From Lachnospiraceae bacterium UBA1251 (lineage in GTDB: Bacteria; Bacillota; Clostridia; Lachnospirales; Lachnospiraceae), in NCBI GenBank assembly GCA_002308255.1, contig DBVZ01000136.1:1-5339 (forward strand): a DNA stretch of 5,339 nucleotides, in the 5' to 3' direction. This document shows, piece by piece, positions 1 to 4,650 of this stretch (its first letter is position 1; the number at the start of each line of letters is the position of its first letter). The position numbers and the translations under genes are program-made. Under the pieces are notes generated by a model. It searched no databases and had not been told where the DNA came from. It saw only the letters and a list, made by a program, of their open reading frames with translations.

Positions 1-554
1 GGTGCCGGCGGAGCCGGCGCGGCTGCAGCTGAGCCCGGATTGGGTGTCGGCATGAAATTGGAGCCCGGCCAGGAGGACTGGGATCCGGCTGCCGGGGCAG
101 CGGTCGGCTGCGGCAGAGTCTGCGCTGCCGGAGGGGTTGTCGGCTGAGTTTGCGCTGCCGGAGGAGTTGTCGGCTGAGCCTGTGCTGCCGGAGCAGCCTC
201 CGTGCCCGGCTGTGTCGCCGGAGCTGTCGCCGTACCGGGCTGTGCCGCCTGACCGGCGGGTGTTCCGGGAGCGTCGGGATTTGCGCTCTGTCCGGCGGGA
301 TCAGCGGTCTGCGCCGCAGGAGTCGCTTCCTGATTGGAAGAAGAAAACAGGGAGGGCAGCTGCGGAGAGGAGCTCTGCTGCGAACCGTTTTCCGGCGCCG
401 CGGTAATAATGCTGGGCAGCTGCTGCTGGGACTGTTGACTGACGCCCGGAGCGGCGGCGGAAGCAGAACTGTCCTCATCCTTTTTGCCGCATGCGGAAAG
501 CGAGACAGCAAGCAGTGCGCATATCAATAATCCGCTTATCAGAACCTTTTTCAT
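1..554 (-). CDS. Lipoprotein with Pro/Ala/Gln/Thr-rich tail (N-terminal part, runs off left edge)
   Basis: About 184 residues are visible, and the frame is still open at base 1. The start MKKVLISGLL is preceded by AGGAGG (564-569) with 9 nt spacing. A type II signal peptide is clear: two Lys, a hydrophobic stretch (residues 4-19), then the lipobox LSAC with Cys22, so the mature protein should be lipid-anchored on the outer face of the membrane. Gly-Lys-Lys-Asp-Glu-Asp follows. From about residue 29 to the edge it is low complexity (Ser/Gln/Ala, then Pro/Ala/Gln/Thr), probably a disordered wall-spanning linker. In residues 122-150 a 10-residue unit of the form PAAQxQPTTP repeats. No catalytic or binding domain is visible; one may lie beyond the edge. 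The lipoprotein call is firm, the function unknown. Plus-strand frames here are shadows of the GC-rich repeats. Confidence 0.88.
   Translation of the reverse strand, partial: MKKVLISGLLICALLAVSLSACGKKDEDSSASAAAPGVSQQSQQQLPSIITAAPENGSQQSSSPQLPSLFSSSNQEATPAAQTADPAGQSANPDAPGTPAGQAAQPGTATAPATQPGTEAAPAAQAQPTTPPAAQTQPTTPPAAQTLPQPTAAPAAGSQSSWPGSNFMPTPNPGSAAAAPAPPA
121..180 (-). repeat. Two 30-bp tandem repeats inside the lipoprotein gene
   Basis: Bases 121-150 and 151-180 match at 27 of 30 positions by eye. A third, degenerate unit follows at 181-210. The unit is a multiple of three and encodes ten residues of the PAAQxQPTTP type, so gain or loss of a unit would keep the reading frame. This suggests recent slippage or unequal recombination and possible length variation of the linker between strains. 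Confidence 0.8.
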
Positions 555-563
555 GTAAGTGTT

Positions 564-569
564 CCTCCT
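564..569 (-). promoter_or_regulatory. Shine-Dalgarno site of the lipoprotein gene
   Basis: The minus strand reads AGGAGG followed by 9 nt (AACACTTAC) and ATG. This near-perfect site fixes the start of the lipoprotein at 554 and gives the expected signal peptide. Confidence 0.85.
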
Positions 570-630
570 GTGGAAGCTTCTGACGAAAGTGACGGAGACA
601 GGAGACGAGTCGCTGTTTCCATATCACAAA

Positions 631-659
631 ATGATAGCATGCGTGATGAAGTACTACAA
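631..659 (-). promoter_or_regulatory. Candidate extended -10 promoter for the lipoprotein gene
   Basis: On the minus strand TTGTAG (654-659) is followed by a 17-nt spacer and TATCAT (631-636, 5 of 6 matches to TATAAT), with TG one base upstream of the -10 (TGC-TATCAT). The -35 is poor (3 of 6), but the extended -10 can compensate. The predicted leader is about 70 nt. This is pattern matching only. Confidence 0.5.
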
Positions 660-751
660 ATTATTTTATACATGATATTTTCACACTTTTTTACGATTTA
701 TATGCAAGAATAGTCGAAAACAGAGATTCGTTATTTACGGGGGTATAAAAA

Positions 752-1111
752 ATGAGCTTACTCGGAAATCTGATCTGGCTGCTGCTCGGGGGCATTTTCA
801 GCGGACTGCTCTGGCTCGCCGCGGGACTGATCCTCTGCATTACGGTCATCGGCATCCCGCTCGGGACGCAGTGCTTTAAATTCGCGTCGGTTTCCTTCTG
901 CCCGTTCGGAAAAGAGATCGTGTACGGGGGAGGCGCCGTTTCCCTGCTGGCAAATATCCTCTGGCTCCTGTTCTTCGGGATCGAGATGGCGCTCGCCAAT
1001 GCCGCGATCGGCCTGCTGCTCTGCATCACAGTCATCGGGATCCCGTTCGGGATGCAGTATTTCAAGATCGCGCGGCTGGCGCTGATGCCGTTCGGGGCGC
1101 GGGTCGTCTGA
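752..1111 (+). CDS. yccF: YccF-domain inner membrane protein
   Basis: 119 residues; start ATG after GGGGG (739-743) with 8 nt spacing, a modest ribosome site. The protein is two copies of one module: residues 2-57 and 64-119 align with offset 62. Each copy has a hydrophobic segment (SLLGNLIWLL / SLLANILWLL), then a shared CITVIGIP (29-36 and 91-98), a G-x-Q-x-FK turn and PFG (51-53 and 113-115). This is the pattern of the YccF family (formerly DUF307), whose E. coli member is an inner membrane protein of unknown function; the length here is a little shorter than I recall for that protein. Two to four membrane segments are likely, around 5-36 and 66-98. It is transcribed away from the lipoprotein and toward the FAH gene, so it is probably a single-gene unit. 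I saw no convincing plus-strand promoter in the AT-rich 570-740 region. Confidence 0.93.
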   Translation: MSLLGNLIWLLLGGIFSGLLWLAAGLILCITVIGIPLGTQCFKFASVSFCPFGKEIVYGGGAVSLLANILWLLFFGIEMALANAAIGLLLCITVIGIPFGMQYFKIARLALMPFGARVV

Positions 1112-1137
1112 TTCGTTTTCTTCGAAAATGCATTCTC

Positions 1138-1171
1138 AAAAACAAACTGCCCGATGAAAAGGGTACAGTTT
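1138..1171 (-). terminator. Likely intrinsic terminator of the leftward operon
   Basis: On the plus strand AAACTGCCC (1144-1152) pairs with GGG-(TA)-CAGTTT (1161-1171) around an 8-nt loop, giving 9 bp with a 2-nt bulge. Read leftward the stem is followed by GTTTTTG (T run at 1138-1142), the order expected for a terminator of the operon whose last gene ends at 1261. Read rightward only two further T residues follow, so it would be weaker for yccF. Confidence 0.55.
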
Positions 1172-1190
1172 TTCACATAGAAGATATAAC

Positions 1191-1230
1191 GGCGGGAACC
1201 ACTGTAAAATCAATGGTTCCCGCCATTTTT
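1191..1230 (+). terminator. Rho-independent terminator of yccF
   Basis: GGCGGGAACCA (1191-1201) and TGGTTCCCGCC (1214-1224) form a perfect 11-bp GC-rich stem with a 12-nt loop, followed directly by ATTTTT (1225-1230). It lies 80 bp past the yccF stop. On the minus strand the stem is followed by GTTATATCTT, so it may also slow leftward transcription from the FAH gene. Confidence 0.88.
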
Positions 1231-1260
1231 ACCAACGCATTCTGTCCGGGTGAAACACGG

Positions 1261-2121
1261 TCACACGAGCCGGTTCCGCAGCGTTCCGATCCCTTCGATC
1301 TCGATTTCCACGACGTCCCCTGCCTTCAGCCACACCTTCTTTTCCGGCGGGTAGCCGAGGATAACGCCGGACGGCGTGCCGGTGAAAATAATATCGCCCG
1401 GGCGGAGCGTCATGTGTTTGGAGAGGTCCGCGATCAGGGCGCCGACGGAAAAGATCAGGTCCGAGGTGCTGGAATCCTGCCGGGTCTCCCCGTTGACTCT
1501 GCTTGAGATCCGAAGATCGCCGGGATCGATCTCGTCGGCAGTCACGATGCAGGGGCCGACCGGCGCGAAACCGTCGAAAGACTTCGAGAGCACCCACTGT
1601 GCTCCGCGGGCGAACTGGAGGTCTCTTGTGGAGAGGTCATTTCCGCAGGTGTAGCCGAATACATAGGAGAGCGCCTCTTCTTCCGGCACGTTTTTGGCCT
1701 CGCGGCCGATCACCGCGACAAGCTCCGCTTCGTAATCATATTCCTTGTAGTCCGGAAGCAGGGAAATGTCCTGGTCATGGCCTGCGAGCGAATTTGCGAA
1801 TTTATTGAAAAGCACCGGCTTTTCCGGAATCTCCATTTTGCTTTCGATCGCGTGCTGCCGATAGTTGAGTCCGATGCAAAGGACCTTTTCGCAGCCGGTG
1901 ATCACGGGGGCGCAGGGCCCCTCCGCGAGCGGCAGATCGGCATGATCCGGGACTGCCGCCAGTTCCTCCAAAGCATCTTTTCCGCCTTCGATGAGTTCCA
2001 TCATCGTGCGGGGGAACGGTTTTCCGAGGATCTTCCCGGCTTCTTCGGCATCAACAATACCTCTGCCCGTGACGATTCCCAGAGCCGGTTTCCCGTTTTT
2101 CAGAAATTGTACAGCTTTCAT
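1261..2121 (-). CDS. Fumarylacetoacetate hydrolase (FAH) family protein
   Basis: 286 residues from the start MKAVQFLKNG. An in-frame ATG at 2160 would overlap the SRAP gene by 17 bp and add a very basic 13-residue leader; AAAGGA (2127-2132) lies 5 nt before the 2121 ATG, so I prefer 2121. Residues 1-70 form the variable N-terminal region, and about 78-286 the FAH catalytic fold. Visible hallmarks are NYRQHAIE (H90, E93, matching the His-Glu dyad of the lid in FAHD1-type enzymes), the metal ligands E131 and E133 in DYEAELV and D162 in GNDLSTRDLQ, K180 in SKSFD, TGTPSGV (247-253) and GDVVEIEIEGIGTLRN near the end. Members are Mg/Mn-dependent C-C hydrolases, decarboxylases or tautomerases acting on acylpyruvates, oxaloacetate or 2,4-diketo-sugar acids. 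The substrate cannot be told from sequence alone; B. subtilis YisK-like oxaloacetate decarboxylase and diketo-deoxyfuconate hydrolase are both plausible. It is last in the operon, 22 bp after SRAP, with no neighbouring pathway genes. Confidence 0.93.
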   Translation of the reverse strand: MKAVQFLKNGKPALGIVTGRGIVDAEEAGKILGKPFPRTMMELIEGGKDALEELAAVPDHADLPLAEGPCAPVITGCEKVLCIGLNYRQHAIESKMEIPEKPVLFNKFANSLAGHDQDISLLPDYKEYDYEAELVAVIGREAKNVPEEEALSYVFGYTCGNDLSTRDLQFARGAQWVLSKSFDGFAPVGPCIVTADEIDPGDLRISSRVNGETRQDSSTSDLIFSVGALIADLSKHMTLRPGDIIFTGTPSGVILGYPPEKKVWLKAGDVVEIEIEGIGTLRNRLV

Positions 2122-2126
2122 TTCTT

Positions 2127-2132
2127 TCCTTT
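2127..2132 (-). promoter_or_regulatory. Shine-Dalgarno site that decides the FAH start
   Basis: AAAGGA on the minus strand is 5 nt from the ATG at 2121, inside a purine-only run between the SRAP stop and this ATG. No comparable site precedes the longer in-frame ATG at 2160, which lies within the SRAP gene. Confidence 0.6.
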
Positions 2133-2143
2133 CTTTTCCTCTT

Positions 2144-2749
2144 TCACTCCGCCTTCTCAAATATCATATCCGTCAGCGCCTCGCCAAGCAGATCCTCCGG
2201 CTTTGTGTCCGGGCGGATCCAGTCATTCACAAGGCGTTCCGGCATAATGAGCGGCATCCGGTCGTGAATAAAGCGGATCTCCCCGCCGGGCTCCCTGGTC
2301 AGGACCGTGAAGACCGGCAGGCCTTCCTCGATCCGGTACAGGCCGCACAGCCAGGTCATGGTGGAGCCCTTCGGCTGGATCATATATTTGCTTCCGGTGT
2401 ATTTTTTGCCGTCATTTCCGGTCAGGTGCTCCCACTCGAAATACCAGGAGGCCGGAATAATGCAGCGGTGCTTTAGCCATGCTTCCTTAAAGGTCGGCTT
2501 TACGGCGGCTGTTTCCGAGCGCGCGTTCATAAGCAGGGATTTTTCCCGAAATCCCCACCTCATGGGATAGACCGCTCTCTCACCGCGGCGGTTCGGGGCG
2601 ATCACCGGGACGACGTCCGTCGGGCGGACTTCGCCGTAAGTTGTGATCCCGGTCGTACGGAGCCATTTGCCGACCAGCGGGGAACGGTTCATTTCCTCGA
2701 CGATCGGGCGGATTTCCGGGGATTCTTCTGTCCAGTAGCGGCAGCACAT
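2144..2749 (-). CDS. SRAP (SOS response-associated peptidase, YedK/HMCES) family protein
   Basis: 201 residues, usual length for the bacterial family. After removal of Met1, Cys2 becomes N-terminal and forms a thiazolidine crosslink with abasic sites in single-stranded DNA, shielding them from cleavage; this is established for E. coli YedK and human HMCES. All key residues are present: C2 and R4 in MCCRY, N75 and R77 in LMNARSE, E105 in WYFEW, and H162 in IHDRMP. N75 and E105 fall at the same numbers as in YedK. Other family blocks are RPTD (42-45), MRWGF (63-67), and CIIPASWYFEW (96-106). The third residue is Cys rather than the Gly of the common MCGRF/MCGRY start. GGAGG (2759-2763) lies 9 nt before the ATG. 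It sits 19 bp after the aldo/keto reductase stop. No nearby SOS box (LexA site) was recognised, so expression is probably through the operon promoter. Confidence 0.96.
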   Translation of the reverse strand: MCCRYWTEESPEIRPIVEEMNRSPLVGKWLRTTGITTYGEVRPTDVVPVIAPNRRGERAVYPMRWGFREKSLLMNARSETAAVKPTFKEAWLKHRCIIPASWYFEWEHLTGNDGKKYTGSKYMIQPKGSTMTWLCGLYRIEEGLPVFTVLTREPGGEIRFIHDRMPLIMPERLVNDWIRPDTKPEDLLGEALTDMIFEKAE

Positions 2750-2768
2750 AAAGATCGTCCTCCGGCTG

Positions 2769-3956
2769 TCAGTTCATCCCGAGATCCCGGGCAATGGATA
2801 CTTTGCGGTCTTTCGAAAGATCCGCCCACGACGGCGCTTCCTTATAAAGCCTGTCGAGTTCCTGCATGACGGCGGGCACATCGATCCCCTGCGGGCAGGC
2901 GTGCGTGCACTGGCCGCAGCCGACGCAGGAGTCGGCGCGTTTGTCCTCGGCAAGGCCGTCGAGACGCATGGAGGCGGGGACATTTCCTTCCGCTGTCTTG
3001 TAGGTGTTGTAGCATTCCAGAAGGAGCGGGATATCGAGCTCCGCCGGGCACCCCTTGCAGCAGTACCGGCAGCCGGTGCAGGGAACGCCGGTCTTCATGG
3101 ATTCCGCGATCTCGTAAAGGACGGCGGTCTCCTCCTCCGTGATGGGTTTTTCTGCCGCAAATGCCTTCAGGTTGTCCTCCACTTCCGAAGGCTCCGTCAT
3201 GCCGGAGAGGATGACTTTAATGGCGGGATACTGCTGGAGATACCGGAATGCGTAAGAGGCGTCGGACGCGTCCGGATCGAACCGCTTCAGCTTCGCACTT
3301 GCTTCCTCCGGAAGGACGGCAAGCTTTCCGCCGCGCAGCGGCTCCATGACCCACACGTCGAGGCCGTGGCTCGTGATGATCTCGTATTTGCGCTTTGCGT
3401 CCTGCAGCGTCCAGTCGAGATAGTTGCACTGGATCTGCACGAATTCGAACACGCCCTCATATTTGGTGAGGAAGGATTCGAGGAGCTCCGCCCCGCCGTG
3501 GAACGAGAAGCCGAGATGCCGGATCTTCCCTTCCTCGCGCATTTTGATCATATCCTGAATAATGTGATATTCCTCGCTGTCGTAGAACTGAATGGACCAC
3601 TCGGTGATGTTGTGCAGAAGGTAGAAATCAAAGTAGTCGGTATTGCACTTTTTCAGAGAGACGTGGAAGAGGGCGATATTGTCGACCGGACCCGGCAGGG
3701 AATGTCCGGGAAATTTATCCGCCAGATAATAGCTTTCGCGCGGATATTTCTCCAGCCCTTTCACCATGGCGATCTCCGAATTTCCGTTCAGATAGGGGTA
3801 GGCTGTGTCGAAATAGTTGACGCCGTTCGCGATCGCAAGATCGAACATGGCGTTGACCTTCTCCTGGTCGATCACGCCGTTTTCGTCCGTCTTGAACCGC
3901 ATGCAGCCGAAGCCGAGTCTTGAGAGCTTCATCCCTTTGTAATCATTGTAAAGCAT
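2769..3956 (-). CDS. Aldo/keto reductase with C-terminal double [4Fe-4S] ferredoxin domain
   Basis: 395 residues. The first 270 or so form an aldo/keto reductase TIM barrel: LGFGCMR near the start, the catalytic tetrad D50 and Y55 (FDTAYPY), K81 (ADKFP) and H115 (LLHN), then GKIRHLGFSFHG, the QIQCNYLD strand and a MEPLRGGKL block. Residues 293-303 (CxxCxxCxxxCP: C293, C296, C299, C303) and 344-354 (C344, C347, C350, C354) are two classic [4Fe-4S] ligand sets, each with the CP of bacterial ferredoxins. The family is common in anaerobic Clostridia, annotated only as Fe-S aldo/keto reductase; the domain pair suggests electron transfer between Fe-S clusters and a nicotinamide or carbonyl substrate in the cytoplasm. 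An extra Cys300 sits next to C299. AGGTGG (3963-3968) is 6 nt before the ATG. It follows the cysteine hydrolase by 43 bp. Physiological substrate unknown. Confidence 0.95.
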   Translation of the reverse strand: MLYNDYKGMKLSRLGFGCMRFKTDENGVIDQEKVNAMFDLAIANGVNYFDTAYPYLNGNSEIAMVKGLEKYPRESYYLADKFPGHSLPGPVDNIALFHVSLKKCNTDYFDFYLLHNITEWSIQFYDSEEYHIIQDMIKMREEGKIRHLGFSFHGGAELLESFLTKYEGVFEFVQIQCNYLDWTLQDAKRKYEIITSHGLDVWVMEPLRGGKLAVLPEEASAKLKRFDPDASDASYAFRYLQQYPAIKVILSGMTEPSEVEDNLKAFAAEKPITEEETAVLYEIAESMKTGVPCTGCRYCCKGCPAELDIPLLLECYNTYKTAEGNVPASMRLDGLAEDKRADSCVGCGQCTHACPQGIDVPAVMQELDRLYKEAPSWADLSKDRKVSIARDLGMN

Positions 3957-3960
3957 ATGA

Positions 3961-3996
3961 TTCCACCTTTCCTTGTGTTGCTTTATTGCAGTGGAA
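3961..3996 (-). promoter_or_regulatory. Small inverted repeat overlapping the aldo/keto reductase ribosome site
   Basis: TTCCAC (3961-3966) and GTGGAA (3991-3996) are a perfect 6-bp inverted repeat 24 nt apart. The start-proximal arm covers most of the AGGTGG Shine-Dalgarno site (3963-3968). If it folded in mRNA it would mask the site, but the stem is short with a wide loop and may be chance. Confidence 0.25.
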
Positions 3997-3999
3997 ATA

Positions 4000-4527
4000 T
4001 CAACCGTTCACTACCTGGATCTGGCAGGAGCGCATCGTCTCGAGCGCCGCCAGGTGCTTTTCCGGTGTCACGCCGGCACAGCAGGCAGCATCAACGGAAA
4101 TCTTCACTTCCGGCATGCAGGCCTTCAGCAGAAGAGCATTTGACACCACGCAGATGTCCGTGCACAGCCCGATCAGCTCCAGTTCGATCTCTTCCTTTTC
4201 GGACAGCGCCTTGAGGTCGGCCGCCATGGCGGTGCTGCCGAACGTGGGTTTTTCATAGATCTTCGCGTCCGTCAGGAGCTCCGCGATATCCGGGCGGATC
4301 TGCCATCCGTCCGAGCCCTTGATGCAGTGCGGCACGGGAAGGTATTTCCCCTCCTGCGTGTCCATGTAATTTTCGCCGTGCGTATCCATCGTCGCGAGCA
4401 CGTCTTCTGCAGGATAGGAGCGGATCTTTTCCTTTACGGCTTCCACGATGGCGGCGGCTTCCTTTGTGCCGAGCGCGGCGTCGATGAAGTCATTCTGCAT
4501 ATCGATGACCAGCAGCAGTTTTCTCAT
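4000..4527 (-). CDS. Isochorismatase-family cysteine hydrolase, nicotinamidase-like
   Basis: 175 residues from MRKLLLVIDM. An in-frame ATG at 4578 would add 17 residues that do not look like the family; AAAGGA (4534-4539) is 6 nt before the 4527 ATG and the core strand LLLVIDMQNDF should start the protein. The catalytic triad is visible: D9 (VIDMQNDF), K93 (EKPTFGS) and C126 (LCTDICVVSNALL), with the usual cis-peptide loop ahead of Cys126. D48 and H50 (MDTH) and H67 (VPHCI) match the metal-site triad of PncA-type nicotinamidases, which isochorismatases proper lack. The likely reaction is deamidation of nicotinamide to nicotinate for NAD salvage, but related amidases cannot be excluded, and 175 residues is short for PncA. 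It appears to be the first gene of a four-gene leftward operon, preceded by its own promoter and a palindrome. Confidence 0.9.
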   Translation of the reverse strand: MRKLLLVIDMQNDFIDAALGTKEAAAIVEAVKEKIRSYPAEDVLATMDTHGENYMDTQEGKYLPVPHCIKGSDGWQIRPDIAELLTDAKIYEKPTFGSTAMAADLKALSEKEEIELELIGLCTDICVVSNALLLKACMPEVKISVDAACCAGVTPEKHLAALETMRSCQIQVVNG

Positions 4528-4533
4528 AACAAA

Positions 4534-4539
4534 TCCTTT
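4534..4539 (-). promoter_or_regulatory. Shine-Dalgarno site that decides the cysteine hydrolase start
   Basis: AAAGGA on the minus strand lies 6 nt before the ATG at 4527. The upstream in-frame ATG at 4578 would put the palindrome inside the coding region and add a 17-residue leader without family resemblance. Confidence 0.65.
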
Positions 4540-4541
4540 CC

Positions 4542-4555
4542 GGCAGATATCTGCC
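4542..4555. promoter_or_regulatory. 14-bp perfect palindrome in the leader of the cysteine hydrolase operon
   Basis: GGCAGATATCTGCC is fully self-complementary and sits between the predicted promoter and the Shine-Dalgarno site. The half-site ATCTGCC occurs again at 4584-4590, also downstream of the predicted -10. The arrangement fits binding by a dimeric repressor, or a small mRNA hairpin just upstream of the ribosome site. No regulator can be assigned. Confidence 0.4.
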
Positions 4556-4607
4556 TTCTGCGGCGCGGGCATTTTCACTCCGCATCTGCCTGTATTCGTC
4601 TAAAGCT

Positions 4608-4636
4608 ACTTTATCAGAAGTAGAATATATCTTCAA
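4608..4636 (-). promoter_or_regulatory. Candidate promoter of the four-gene leftward operon
   Basis: On the minus strand TTGAAG (4631-4636, 4 of 6) is separated by 17 nt from TAAAGT (4608-4613, 4 of 6), with an extended -10 TG (TGA-TAAAGT). It begins 14 bp past the LRR gene stop and would give a leader of about 70-75 nt. No terminator was seen between the LRR stop and this site, so read-through from the LRR gene is also possible. Confidence 0.5.
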
Positions 4637-4650
4637 ATTTTCTTTCCCCG

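Noticed and set aside
1..210. CRISPR-like or intergenic repeat array at the left edge
   Set aside because: The repeat units are directly adjacent without spacers, stay in frame with the lipoprotein gene and encode a regular peptide repeat.
137..530. Two plus-strand frames opposite the lipoprotein gene
   Set aside because: Their Arg/Pro/Cys-rich translations are what the antisense of a repetitive GC-rich linker gives. The minus frame has a signal peptide, a lipobox and AGGAGG.
691..1176. Minus-strand open frame of 161 codons covering yccF
   Set aside because: yccF on the plus strand has clear family motifs and an internal duplication. The minus frame reads across the terminator hairpin and has no family features.
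1777..2570. Several plus-strand frames of 87-161 codons opposite the FAH and SRAP genes
   Set aside because: Each lies antisense to strongly conserved catalytic motifs and lacks a domain or ribosome site.
2901..3923. Plus-strand open frame of 340 codons opposite the aldo/keto reductase
   Set aside because: It mirrors a GC-rich gene with a complete set of family motifs. The translation shows no recognisable domain and has no good ribosome site. It is a codon-bias shadow.
1261..4527. The operon as an anti-phage defence or toxin-antitoxin system
   Set aside because: No nuclease, helicase, sensor or toxin-like protein is present. All four products belong to well-known enzyme families.
4541..4578. 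N-terminal extension of the cysteine hydrolase from the ATG at 4578
   Set aside because: The added residues do not fit the family. The inner ATG has a well-placed AAAGGA, and the extension would translate the palindrome.
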